Positions 34,826 to 43,638 of a stretch of 64,000 nucleotides of DNA are shown piece by piece (the stretch's first letter is position 1; every line of letters starts with the position of its first letter). The stretch comes from DAMCZI01 sp032095175 (GTDB lineage: Bacteria > Bacillota > Clostridia > Clostridiales > Caloramatoraceae), in assembly GCA_032095175.1 (NCBI GenBank), contig DAMCZI010000020.1, positions 27,497 to 91,496 of the forward strand. The letters run 5' to 3'. Under the pieces are notes generated by a model that had not been told where the DNA came from, did no database searches, and worked only from the letters and a program-made list of their open reading frames with translations. A program made the translations under genes and the position numbers.

Positions 34826-35929
34826 CTATTTTATCTTAATATCTGCTTCCTTCATTTCCAATGTTGAAAAATCGCCCATTGGGAACTTAACAGGAAGTCC
34901 TGTCTTTTGTGATTTATAGGCAGCAAGTATTATCTCCATACCCTTCTTGCCTTCAACTCCACTTATAAGTGGTTCTCTGTTGTTCTTAATTGCATCTATC
35001 ATGTCCTCAAATAGAGGTGTATGTCCATGTCCGTAAACTGTATCTGGATCTCCTTCCTGCCCCTTTAATATTTCTTCTTCACTATCAAGACCATCTTCAA
35101 ATCTCCAGGTCTCAATTCTGTTAACAGCAAGGCCTCCAATAACTACAGCACCCTTCTCTCCAAATATGCTTAAAGTCTCCTCAAGATTCTTTGGATATAC
35201 GCAGGCACTTCCTTCTATTATTCCAACTGCACCATTTTTAAATCTAATCATTATTGCACCAAAATCCTCTGCTGCAATATCTCTTAAGAAGTTTCCTGTC
35301 TGGGCATATACAGATTCAATCTCTCCGCCCATCATCCATTGAAGAAGGTCTATATCGTGTATACACTGATTCATTAGTGTACCACCATCAAGCTCCCAGG
35401 TTCCTCTCCATGGTGCCTGCTCATAATATCCCATATTTCTGTTCCATCTTATACTAGCCATTCCATTAACAAGCTTTCCAAATCTTCCACCTTCAATTGA
35501 TTTTCTTAACTGCTGTATTGGCTTGTTAAATCTATTTTGATGGCTTACACAAAGCTTAACGTTGTTCTTCTTTGCAGCCTCGATCATTCTATCTGCATCA
35601 CCTGTTGAAAGAGCCATTGGCTTTTCAACTATAACATGCTTACCCTTGTTTAGGCAGTAAATAGCTATTTCAGGATGGAATCCACTTTCTGTTGCGATTG
35701 TTATAACATCGATATCCTCTTTATCTAGCATTTCCTTATAGTCTGTGTAGATCTTAACATCAGCATTTTCAAAAAAACCTTTATAAATATCGGCCTTTTC
35801 AACTGCTTTTTCCTTTAATATATCACATGTAGCAGTTAAGACTGCATTATCATTGTTTTTAGCAACAGCTTCAACATGCCATTTTGATATTCTTCCACAA
35901 CCTATTATTGCAAACTTTAATTTACTCAT
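34826..35929 (-). CDS. Gfo/Idh/MocA-family NAD-dependent sugar dehydrogenase (WbpB-like)
   Basis: The 367-residue protein begins with a Rossmann motif (FAIIGCGRISKWHVEAV) and has the Gfo/Idh EKPMALS segment near residue 95 and GGTLMNQCIHDIDLLQWMMG near residue 185. In context it may oxidise C3 of UDP-GlcNAcA (WbpB reaction). Other sugar oxidations in the family are possible. The ATG at 35929, seven bases after GGAGGG, is preferred over the ATG at 35944, which overlaps the ribosome site. Confidence 0.85.
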   Translation of the reverse strand: MSKLKFAIIGCGRISKWHVEAVAKNNDNAVLTATCDILKEKAVEKADIYKGFFENADVKIYTDYKEMLDKEDIDVITIATESGFHPEIAIYCLNKGKHVIVEKPMALSTGDADRMIEAAKKNNVKLCVSHQNRFNKPIQQLRKSIEGGRFGKLVNGMASIRWNRNMGYYEQAPWRGTWELDGGTLMNQCIHDIDLLQWMMGGEIESVYAQTGNFLRDIAAEDFGAIMIRFKNGAVGIIEGSACVYPKNLEETLSIFGEKGAVVIGGLAVNRIETWRFEDGLDSEEEILKGQEGDPDTVYGHGHTPLFEDMIDAIKNNREPLISGVEGKKGMEIILAAYKSQKTGLPVKFPMGDFSTLEMKEADIKIK

Positions 35930-35956
35930 AGTATATCCCTCCATAATACATAAAAT

Positions 35957-36013
35957 CAGATGCTGAAAACAGGGTAAAAATAGACTTTAAATTCCCCTCC
36001 CCTTCAGCATCTG
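35957..36013 (-). terminator. Possible long-loop terminator or processing hairpin
   Basis: CAGATGCTGAA and TTCAGCATCTG form an 11 bp stem around a ~35-base loop. On the minus strand it is followed by ATTTTATG, between two genes that would otherwise be co-transcribed. Confidence 0.4.
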
Positions 36014-36044
36014 GTTCAAAATAACAATAAATGAGTTTCAAAAA

Positions 36045-37361
36045 TTAGAGTTTTCTAATCTTCTCCCTATTTTCAACTACATCCTTTGCTGCATTTCTTG
36101 TATCAAGTACAACCTTTGCATTTTTAGCAATAAAGTTATAATCATAATCTGAGTGATCTGTTGTAACTATTACTATATCTGCATTCTTAATTTCCTTTTC
36201 ACTAATTTCAACTGATTTATATTCCTTTCCATTATGCTTGAATTCAGGAATATATGGATCGTTGTATAAAACAACTGCATTTCTCTTTTCTAATATATCT
36301 ATAATCTTAAGTACTGGTGATTCTCTTAAATCGTCTATATCCTTCTTGTATGCAGCTCCTAAAAGAAGTACCTTTGAACCATTAAGAGGCTTCTTGAAAT
36401 CATTTAGTATATGTGCTGCTGTCTCAATAACAAATTCAGGCATATAGTCGTTTATTTCTCCAGCAAGTTCAATTAACCTTGTATGATAATCATATTCCCT
36501 TGCCTTCCATGTTAGATAGAATGGGTCAATTGGAATACAGTGTCCACCAAGTCCTGGACCTGGATAGAATGCCATAAATCCATAAGGCTTTGTCTTTGCT
36601 GCCTCAATTACTTCCCATACATCTATACCCATCTTGGAGCATAATATTGCCATCTCGTTTGCAAGGGCAACGTTTATATTTCTAAATGTATTTTCAAGTA
36701 TCTTTTCCATTTCAGCAACTGCAGGTGATGAAACAGTAAATATCTCTCCCTGAAGTACATTTCTGTACATCATAGCTGCTACCTCAGTACAATCTGGAGT
36801 TATACCTCCAACTACCTTTGGAGTGTTCTTTGTCTTATAGAACTTGTTACCTGGGTCAACTCTTTCAGGTGAGAATGCAAGATAGAAATCATCTCCACAT
36901 TTAAGTCCTGTTTCCTCAAGTATTGGCTTTACAATCTCCTCAGTAGTTCCTGGGTATGTTGTACTCTCAAGAACAACAAGCATTCCTCTGTGAATGTACT
37001 GCGCAATACTCTTTGATGAACTTACAACATAGCTGACATCTGGCTGCTTATACTTATCAAGTGGTGTTGGAACTGCTATTGCAACTGCATCGACCTCTGA
37101 AATCTTGCTGTAGTCAGTTGTTGCAATAAGCTTTCCTGCTTTAACAAGGTCTATTAACTCTTCGTCAACAACATCTCCGATATAGTTCTTTCCAGCGTTA
37201 ACCATGTCAACCCTTTTCTGTTGTATATCAAAGCCTATAACCCTATATCCTGCCTTTGCCTTTTCAACTGCAAGGGGCAATCCTACGTAACCAAGTCCTA
37301 CTACACCAATTACAGCTGTCTTGCTTTGTATTTTTTCAATTAAATTCTTTTTAATGTCCAT
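36045..37361 (-). CDS. UDP-N-acetylglucosamine 6-dehydrogenase type nucleotide-sugar dehydrogenase (WbpA/TviB-like)
   Basis: The 438-residue protein has the NAD motif GVVGLGYVGLPLAVEKAKAG near residue 15, the conserved LESTTYPGTTEE, and the catalytic cysteine in GPGLGGHCIPIDPFYL near residue 265. It oxidises a UDP-HexNAc to the uronic acid. The active-site text is canonical, unlike the paralogue at 21.5 kb. I chose the ATG at 37361, behind GGGAGG. A strong promoter (37444-37472) lies just upstream, so this gene opens a transcript that may run down the polysaccharide locus. Confidence 0.9.
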   Translation of the reverse strand: MDIKKNLIEKIQSKTAVIGVVGLGYVGLPLAVEKAKAGYRVIGFDIQQKRVDMVNAGKNYIGDVVDEELIDLVKAGKLIATTDYSKISEVDAVAIAVPTPLDKYKQPDVSYVVSSSKSIAQYIHRGMLVVLESTTYPGTTEEIVKPILEETGLKCGDDFYLAFSPERVDPGNKFYKTKNTPKVVGGITPDCTEVAAMMYRNVLQGEIFTVSSPAVAEMEKILENTFRNINVALANEMAILCSKMGIDVWEVIEAAKTKPYGFMAFYPGPGLGGHCIPIDPFYLTWKAREYDYHTRLIELAGEINDYMPEFVIETAAHILNDFKKPLNGSKVLLLGAAYKKDIDDLRESPVLKIIDILEKRNAVVLYNDPYIPEFKHNGKEYKSVEISEKEIKNADIVIVTTDHSDYDYNFIAKNAKVVLDTRNAAKDVVENREKIRKL

Positions 37362-37443
37362 ATTAAATCCTCCCTGCTGCAAAATATACAGCTAATAGAT
37401 ATTTATTGTGATTTTTTTACATATTTCATAATCCCATTTTAAT

Positions 37444-37472
37444 ATTATACCCTTATATAAAATCAGCGTCAA
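37444..37472 (-). promoter_or_regulatory. Strong sigma-A promoter before the WbpA-like gene
   Basis: On the minus strand TTGACG and TATAAT are separated by exactly 17 bases, about 83 bases before the ATG at 37361. Confidence 0.75.
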
Positions 37473-37499
37473 ACCTTTTTAAAGGGTAAAGCATTGTTC

Positions 37500-39326
37500 T
37501 TACTTCTTTCTTTGATATGTTGGGACAATCTTCTCCATCTCATCAAATATAACTTCATCATCACATTCAAGCTTATCCTGAATTTCAAATATTTTTTTCT
37601 TAAGCTCTGTAAAATCTATATCCATAGGCTTTCCTATAAATATCTTTTTGTGTCTTGTGTTCTTAATACCTTCCTCATCCATTAAAAGCTCTTCATAAAG
37701 CTTTTCTCCTGGTCGAAGTCCTATAAACTCTATCTTTATATCCTTGTCAGGTTCAAAACCTGAAAGCCTTATAAGATCCCTTGCAAGATCCACAGTCTTT
37801 ACTGGTTTTCCCATATCAAGTATGAACACTTCTCCACCTCTCGCCATTGCACCTGCCTGTATAACAAGCTGAGCAGCTTCAGGTATTGTCATATAGTATC
37901 TGTTTATCTCTGGATGGGTAACAGTAACAGGCCCGCCTTCCTTTATCTGTTTTTTAAACAGAGGAATAACACTTCCATTACTTCCAAGTACGTTTCCAAA
38001 TCTTACTGCAGCGAATTCGGTTTTGCTAACCTTATCCATTGACTGTATTATCATCTCACATACTCTCTTTGTTGCACCCATTATATTTGTAGGATTTACA
38101 GCCTTATCAGTTGAAATCTGTACAAACTTTTTAACTTCATACTTATCTGCACACTCAACAAGGTTTAATGTTCCAACTATATTGTTTTTTATGGCTTCCT
38201 TTGGATTTGCCTCCATTAAAGGTACATGCTTGTGTGCTGCTGCATGGAACACAACATCTGGTCTATAGGTTTCAAAAACATTTTCAAGCCTTTTCTTCTC
38301 CCTGACGGAAGCTATTATAACCTCCTTAGCAAGCTCTGGATGCTTAAAGTTAAGCTCCATCTGAAGATCATAGGCATTATTTTCATAAATATCAAGTATT
38401 AAAAGCTTCTTAGGCTTAAACTTTGCAATCTGTCTGCAGAGCTCGGAACCTATTGAACCGCCTCCACCTGTTACCAAAACAGTCTTGTTTTCAAGATATC
38501 CTGCAATTTCATCTATGTTTAACTCAATTGGCTCTCTTCCAAGAAGGTCCTCTATCTCAACCTCCCTTATCTGGCTTACTGTAGCCTTTCCACCAATAAG
38601 CTCATACATACCTGGTAAGGTTTTTAGCTTACAGCCTGTGTTCTTACACAAATCTATTATTTCTCTCTTATCATCCTTATCAATTGATGGAAGAGCTATT
38701 AATATCTCATCTATATCCTTATTCTGAACAACTTCTTCAATATCACATCTTCCACCTACTATAGGAACTCCATGTATAAATCTACCCTTTTTACTTTTTT
38801 CATCATCAACAAAAGCAGCTGGTATATAACCAAGCTCCGGATGCTTTTTCATTTCCTTTACAACCATTGCCCCTGCATCGCCAGCTCCTACAACAAGAAT
38901 TCTCTTGGTATTTTTAAGCATAGTTGGTGAAACAAGTTCAACATTCCCAATTAACCTTCTTAAAAATCTTATTCCGCCAGACATTATAATAGTTAATGCC
39001 CACATAAATAGATATATGCTTAAAGGCATTCTGTTTCTAAATACTATTCCATATATAAAACTTCCTATGGAACCTGTACTAACAGCTATAATTACTGACA
39101 CAAGTTCATCGATACTTGCATATCTCCATATACTATTATATAGTCTGAAACAATAAAAGCTTACAATCATTATCAAAGTTATTGGAATGGCTGAATTGTA
39201 GTAAAGCTCAAGATCCGCTTTAGGTATGTCCCAGGAAAATCTTAAGAAATACCCTGCGAATATAGAAGCATTTATAAACAATATGTCTAATATGACAAGC
39301 ATTATCCGTTTAAATCGGCTATTCAT
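37500..39326 (-). CDS. Membrane-anchored nucleoside-diphosphate-sugar 4,6-dehydratase (PglF/CapD type)
   Basis: The 608-residue protein has four N-terminal membrane helices (residues ~10-115) and a CoA-binding-like Rossmann domain starting at RILVVGAGDAGAMVV near 142. A C-terminal extended SDR domain follows with VLVTGGGGSIGSELCRQI near 285, STDKAVNPTNIMGATKR (M-x3-K in place of Y-x3-K, as in PglF) and LRPGEKLYEELL. It dehydrates UDP-GlcNAc to the 4-keto-6-deoxy sugar, for a bacillosamine/FucNAc/QuiNAc-type residue. The ribosome site is GGGGGAG. Confidence 0.9.
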   Translation of the reverse strand: MNSRFKRIMLVILDILFINASIFAGYFLRFSWDIPKADLELYYNSAIPITLIMIVSFYCFRLYNSIWRYASIDELVSVIIAVSTGSIGSFIYGIVFRNRMPLSIYLFMWALTIIMSGGIRFLRRLIGNVELVSPTMLKNTKRILVVGAGDAGAMVVKEMKKHPELGYIPAAFVDDEKSKKGRFIHGVPIVGGRCDIEEVVQNKDIDEILIALPSIDKDDKREIIDLCKNTGCKLKTLPGMYELIGGKATVSQIREVEIEDLLGREPIELNIDEIAGYLENKTVLVTGGGGSIGSELCRQIAKFKPKKLLILDIYENNAYDLQMELNFKHPELAKEVIIASVREKKRLENVFETYRPDVVFHAAAHKHVPLMEANPKEAIKNNIVGTLNLVECADKYEVKKFVQISTDKAVNPTNIMGATKRVCEMIIQSMDKVSKTEFAAVRFGNVLGSNGSVIPLFKKQIKEGGPVTVTHPEINRYYMTIPEAAQLVIQAGAMARGGEVFILDMGKPVKTVDLARDLIRLSGFEPDKDIKIEFIGLRPGEKLYEELLMDEEGIKNTRHKKIFIGKPMDIDFTELKKKIFEIQDKLECDDEVIFDEMEKIVPTYQRKK

Positions 39327-39360
39327 CTTTTATCTCCCCCTCGAATAATATAACACAATT

Positions 39361-39389
39361 ATTATACTCCATTAGACATTAATAGTAAA
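39361..39389 (-). promoter_or_regulatory. Candidate promoter of the PglF-like gene
   Basis: On the minus strand TTTACT and TATAAT are 17 bases apart, about 35 bases before the start codon. The -35 box is poor. Confidence 0.4.
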
Positions 39390-39427
39390 ATATCTGACGA
39401 ATTAAAATGAATACTATAACCCAAATA

Positions 39428-39470
39428 TAAAAAATTAGGGGACATACTTCTCAGTATATCCCTTAATTTA
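39428..39470 (-). terminator. Terminator after the sigma factor gene
   Basis: A stem pairs AATTAAGGGATATACT with AGTATGTCCCCTAATT on the minus strand, followed by TTTT. It separates the sigma factor from the polysaccharide genes. Confidence 0.8.
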
Positions 39471-39472
39471 GA

Positions 39473-40021
39473 CTATTTATTCATTTCTTCCTTTAATTTT
39501 TTGATTGCTCTATCCTTCAATCCAACAACCGCCATATAGTGACACCTTTTATTTTTACATATATCCCTCATGCTGATATTTTTAAAGAAGAAATCATCAA
39601 TTATCTCCATCTGCTTTTGGCTAAGAGCCTTTAATGCAGCTCTTAACCTTTCCACATCATCTTTTAAAATATACTCCTTCTCCACATCAGCATCACTTTT
39701 TAAAAACTCATATAGACTTCCTCCACCATCCTCTCTACTTTCCTCATCAAGGCTTATATTTTCCTTAATCCTCTTTGAAAAATCCCTTATGGAATAAATA
39801 ACAGCTCTTTTAACATATGCAGGAAAAGGATACCTTGAATCCACATCATAATTTTTAATGCACTGAAGGACTGTATAATATCCCTCCTGCATAGCATCCT
39901 CAAAATACTCGGTATTTTTCACGTATATCTTTATGCACTTCTTTATAAGCGGCTCAAAGGCCTTAGTTAACATAACCCTTTTATCCTCATTCTCCCTGGC
40001 ATCTAAAACAAGCTTCTTCAA
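39473..40021 (-). CDS. Sigma-70-family RNA polymerase sigma factor (small, ECF/group-5-like)
   Basis: This 182-residue protein has region 2 (YFEDAMQEGYYTVLQCIKNY and FPAYVKRAVIYSIRDFSKRI, residues ~38-85) and region 4 with a helix-turn-helix near 140-180 (SQKQMEIIDDFFFKNISMRD, CHYMAVVGLKDRAIKKLKEE). It lacks regions 1 and 3, as in ECF or TcdR-like factors. No anti-sigma gene is adjacent. It lies between a SpoIID-like gene and the polysaccharide genes, with terminators on both sides, so it is a separate unit and may control the locus. The start is a TTG at 40021 behind GGAGGGTG. Confidence 0.85.
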   Translation of the reverse strand: MKKLVLDARENEDKRVMLTKAFEPLIKKCIKIYVKNTEYFEDAMQEGYYTVLQCIKNYDVDSRYPFPAYVKRAVIYSIRDFSKRIKENISLDEESREDGGGSLYEFLKSDADVEKEYILKDDVERLRAALKALSQKQMEIIDDFFFKNISMRDICKNKRCHYMAVVGLKDRAIKKLKEEMNK

Positions 40022-40157
40022 CTCACACCCTCCAATACAATTTCTGCACCGGTGCTATGAGTTAAGCATAAAACTTAATCCTAAAATAATAAAACAAGCA
40101 ATGCCAGTCCTTCCCCCTCACCACATCCCACTTCACACATTTTATAAACATTACAAC

Positions 40158-40194
40158 ATAAAAAATAGATTGAAACTAACTGCTTCAATCTATT
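40158..40194 (-). terminator. Terminator after SpoIID-like gene 1
   Basis: AATAGATTGAA/TTCAATCTATT stem followed by TTTT on the minus strand. A solo AGGCGTATTAAA motif (rc at about 40211-40222) lies between it and the gene, as also seen after fchA. Confidence 0.8.
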
Positions 40195-40267
40195 CTTTCT
40201 AAAACCATATTTTTTAATACGCCTTAAGAATGAGGTTCAAAAAACTTATGTTTTTTCAAACACCTGC

Positions 40268-42535
40268 CTATCTATTTACCTTTTCGTTTATTTTTTTAAC
40301 GACCGCTGCATCAACAATACCTGTTTGCTTTAGTCCAACAGATTTTTGGAAGCTTTTAACTGAGGCTGTGGTTACTGAGCCGAAATATCCAGTTGATTTA
40401 CCCTTATAGTGTCCGAGCCTTGCAAGTAAATCCTGTAGTGTTTTAACATCACCACCACTCATTCCTAATTTAATAGTTCTATTAGGTGCATAAACTATCT
40501 TACCTCTCGAAGGAGTTGGTGGATTTGTTGAAGGTTTGCTCGGAGTAACTACAGCTGTTGATGTATTTGAAGCAAGCTTCTTGTTAATAGCATCTACTGT
40601 CTTCTTATCGACAATACCATTGGCAGGCAGCTTATTGCCCTTCTGGAATGAAGCAACTGCAGTATGAGTTACACTTCCAAAATAGCTTGTGATGGAAGGA
40701 TATTTATAATATCCAAGCTTTTTCAATACCTCTTGAAGGCTTTTAACATCATTTCCGCTTACACCCTTCTTAAGTGTCCTTGTGAACTTAAAAGCTGTCT
40801 GAGGTTTTTCTTCAACCTTGACATCCTTAACATCAAGCTTTATTTCCTTGACATCATCAACATCTCTTGAACTCATAGTATCCTTTATTTTTATTCTAAA
40901 TATGTACTGCCCAGGAATCTTCGGTGTATAGGTATAGGATGGTTCCTCAGTTTCCTTTGCTTCAAGAAGTTTTCCATCCTTTAAAATCTCTACTGTACAC
41001 TTTATACTAGCACCGCTCCCTCCCTTAATAGAGGATGAAATGGATACAGGCTTATTGATATAAAGTTCCTTCGTTAAAAGATTAATATCCCCTAAAACAG
41101 GAGCTTCAAAAACATTAATTGTTGATGTTTTTGAGTCATCATATTCATTATTGGAATTAACAGCCTTAATGTAAAGCCTAACATAATAGTTTCCTGGTTT
41201 TTGCCCCTTAAATACTACAGAAGCATCACTGCTGTAGTCTCTAGTGTATACTACAGTATTTCCAAGCATAAATACATATTTATAAAGCTTGTTTGAAGTG
41301 CTTCCGCTTATTCCTGCATCAAATTTTACTTCGTCACCAACCATTGCTGTACTCTTGTCCTGAGTTAAAACCAGAGTACCTTCATTAACACTTGTAATGT
41401 TGGAGCCGTAATAATAAAATTTCAATATTTCATCATATTTCATTCCAGCATTTGCTCTATTTCTTGCACCTATCTGGCTCATTCCTATACCATGGCCATA
41501 TCCCTTACCTGTAAAAGTATATGTATCCGCTGTTTCATCATACACTATGTCATAATAGGTACTTGGCAGTGCCAAAAAGGTTCTTACCCCTTCCTTTTTA
41601 ACTTCCACCATTCTTTCCATTCCATTTATGTCCCTTACTACCAGGTTCAATTTTGAAATTCTTATATCCTGATATCTTTCAATGCTTGGAATATCTATTC
41701 TAACAAAAGTATCATCCCCTAATATGATACCTTTTTCCTTTAATTTGCCATCGATTTCTGGAGTTGTAAATTTCTTTTCTCCTGTAGGCCACAATTCGTT
41801 ATCAAAATCATCCCTTTGAATTATTAGATATGGTACGCTTGAACCCCATGGATTCTTTGAATCCTCTGTATAGCCCCCATTGCTTGCTGCATAGAAGCAT
41901 CTTACAAGGGAACCTTCATGTAAAAGCAGAACTCCCTTTGTTTCATCCACTGCTGTATTTACCCTTCCATACCCAGGGTTGTAACCTCTATATACCTGAC
42001 ACTCTGTTCCATCACACAAATCATATCCAAGTTTTCCATGCTTCCCTATATTGGTTAATGCATAGTTTCTTGCTGCAACTGCCTGAGCCTTTAATGCCTC
42101 AATAGGATAGGAGTTTGACATTTCATATGCAACTACTCCCTTTAAATAATCATCAACCTTTACAAGATTGATAGGCATTACCCCATTTGCATCAGCTTTA
42201 AAAATCATACTGCCAAGGAAATTATATACTTTAGCACCATTCTGCAGTTTAATGGTACTGGAAGCTTCCAAGGGGCTAAACTGTAATTCATCATATTCTT
42301 TATCACTAATAACGATCTTTCCATTTAGCTGTTGAACAACAAGGCTTGTCCCTGATTTGTACAGTTCTCCTCCACATATGTAGTCACCATTGAATGTGAC
42401 TGATAACACCATTGCCTGCATGTTCTTAAGCCCAATCCTTAAATCCCTGTCATAGGAATCCATCCTAAAGGCTAAGGCCTGTGTTGAGAAAATAAACAGA
42501 AATGCTACTACTAGACTTACAATACGTTTTTTCAC
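40268..42535 (-). CDS. Secreted SpoIID/LytB-domain protein with two peptidoglycan-binding repeats
   Basis: The 755-residue protein has a signal peptide (SLVVAFLFIFSTQALAF) and a SpoIID/LytB domain (about 110-385). That domain contains GVVAYEMSNSYPIEALKAQA with the expected catalytic Glu, LCDGTECQVYRGY with the paired cysteines of the family, and GKGYGHGIGMSQIGA. A middle section looks like two Ig-like beta domains. The C-terminus carries two PG_binding_1 repeats (from about 600 and 690). SpoIID-type enzymes are lytic transglycosylases on denuded glycan. The start is GTG at 42535. A paralogue lies at 49.1-51.6 kb. Confidence 0.9.
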   Translation of the reverse strand: MKKRIVSLVVAFLFIFSTQALAFRMDSYDRDLRIGLKNMQAMVLSVTFNGDYICGGELYKSGTSLVVQQLNGKIVISDKEYDELQFSPLEASSTIKLQNGAKVYNFLGSMIFKADANGVMPINLVKVDDYLKGVVAYEMSNSYPIEALKAQAVAARNYALTNIGKHGKLGYDLCDGTECQVYRGYNPGYGRVNTAVDETKGVLLLHEGSLVRCFYAASNGGYTEDSKNPWGSSVPYLIIQRDDFDNELWPTGEKKFTTPEIDGKLKEKGIILGDDTFVRIDIPSIERYQDIRISKLNLVVRDINGMERMVEVKKEGVRTFLALPSTYYDIVYDETADTYTFTGKGYGHGIGMSQIGARNRANAGMKYDEILKFYYYGSNITSVNEGTLVLTQDKSTAMVGDEVKFDAGISGSTSNKLYKYVFMLGNTVVYTRDYSSDASVVFKGQKPGNYYVRLYIKAVNSNNEYDDSKTSTINVFEAPVLGDINLLTKELYINKPVSISSSIKGGSGASIKCTVEILKDGKLLEAKETEEPSYTYTPKIPGQYIFRIKIKDTMSSRDVDDVKEIKLDVKDVKVEEKPQTAFKFTRTLKKGVSGNDVKSLQEVLKKLGYYKYPSITSYFGSVTHTAVASFQKGNKLPANGIVDKKTVDAINKKLASNTSTAVVTPSKPSTNPPTPSRGKIVYAPNRTIKLGMSGGDVKTLQDLLARLGHYKGKSTGYFGSVTTASVKSFQKSVGLKQTGIVDAAVVKKINEKVNR

Positions 42536-42619
42536 CCTGTCATACCCCCTGATCTATTATTTCAGAAAACTACATAATAACCCACAAGATTTATATAGTT
42601 TTCCCAATTATTATCATTA

Positions 42620-42666
42620 TATTACAAAATACCCTGCACATCAACTTTGCAGGGTATTTTGTAATA
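42620..42666 (-). terminator. Terminator after the FucNAc/QuiNAc gene set
   Basis: A 19 bp perfect stem (TATTACAAAATACCCTGCA and its complement) around a 9-base loop. The minus strand is T-rich at its end (TATTTTGT). It lies between the reductase gene and the SpoIID-like gene. Confidence 0.65.
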
Positions 42667-42705
42667 TATTTCCACAATATTTTTTTCGACAAAGTGCATG
42701 CACGT

Positions 42706-42763
42706 GGCAAGTGGCAAGTTTGATAACCACGGAACTCCGTGGTTATCAAACTTGCCACTTGCC
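42706..42763. repeat. 58 bp near-perfect palindrome
   Basis: A 28 bp arm starting GGCAAGTGGCAAGTTTGATA pairs exactly with its complement across a two-base centre. It lies 11 bases after the stop codon at 42774. No T-tract follows, so it is not a normal terminator. Confidence 0.8.
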
Positions 42764-42773
42764 TGACACTTAT

Positions 42774-43634
42774 CTACATTCCATAATGCGAATAAAATTC
42801 TTTATGGTTTTCCATCCACTCTCTCATTTCCTTAATCATGGTTTCATAATCAGGAACCTTATAATCAAAATCAGTTCTTGTATTTATGAGGCTTTTGTCC
42901 AATACAAAGTCCTCAAATCTTTGTATTTCTATATTACTCATATTAAATTCATTCTTAAAAAGCTTAAGAAGTTCATATTTATTTATGCCCTTTGTTGGAA
43001 CAAGGTGATATAAGCCTTTTAAATCTGTTGCTATTGCAGCTTCAATCGCCTTTGCAAGCTCAACAGTTGTAACTCCAGTCCAAATGGCATTTGCATATCC
43101 ATTTATGCTGCCATTCTGTTTCATAAACCAATTAAAAAGACCAATTCCATTTAAGCTAAGCTCAGGTCCTATAATTGATGTTCTAAATGTCAAATCCTTG
43201 TCGTTTACTATTTCACCTATTGCCTTTGTTCTATCATAGAAGGTATCTCCATCCCTAAAGGAACCTTCCTTGTATCCTCCGGTTTTACCTGAAAATACAC
43301 AGTCGGTACTGATATGGATAACCTTTGTGTTTTTATCCTTATATTTGCTTTCAAGAAAATGTGGAAGGTAGCTGTTTAATAAAACTGCACTGTCCTTGTT
43401 TCTCTCAGCATTCATATTTAATATTCCAATACAATTTATCACAACCTCTGGATTGATCTTATCAAGATATTCTCCAAGGCTCTTAAAATCAGTTACATCC
43501 ATAACTGTTGTTCTGTCATCTACCCTTACTCTGTGGGAAAGATTATATACATCAAAAGCTTTTCTTTCCTTTAGGTATGTTGTAACAATATGTCCTGCCA
43601 TACCTGATGAACCAAGAACTAAAACCTTTTTCAC
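42774..43634 (-). CDS. SDR-family nucleotide-sugar reductase (RmlD/WbvR-like)
   Basis: The 286-residue protein begins KKVLVLGSSGMAGHIVTTYL, has ISTDCVFSGKTGGYKEGS and the catalytic YDRTKAIGE, and shows the RmlD-like length without a CapF cupin tail. Together with the two following-upstream genes (2-epimerase and 4,6-dehydratase/5-epimerase) it forms the three-enzyme set that converts UDP-GlcNAc to UDP-L-QuiNAc (WbvBRD) or UDP-L-FucNAc (FnlABC). An RmlD-type reductase favours the QuiNAc variant, by family knowledge. The start is a GTG behind AAGGAGTG, which overlaps the epimerase stop. Confidence 0.85.
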   Translation of the reverse strand: MKKVLVLGSSGMAGHIVTTYLKERKAFDVYNLSHRVRVDDRTTVMDVTDFKSLGEYLDKINPEVVINCIGILNMNAERNKDSAVLLNSYLPHFLESKYKDKNTKVIHISTDCVFSGKTGGYKEGSFRDGDTFYDRTKAIGEIVNDKDLTFRTSIIGPELSLNGIGLFNWFMKQNGSINGYANAIWTGVTTVELAKAIEAAIATDLKGLYHLVPTKGINKYELLKLFKNEFNMSNIEIQRFEDFVLDKSLINTRTDFDYKVPDYETMIKEMREWMENHKEFYSHYGM

Positions 43635-43638
43635 AAAA

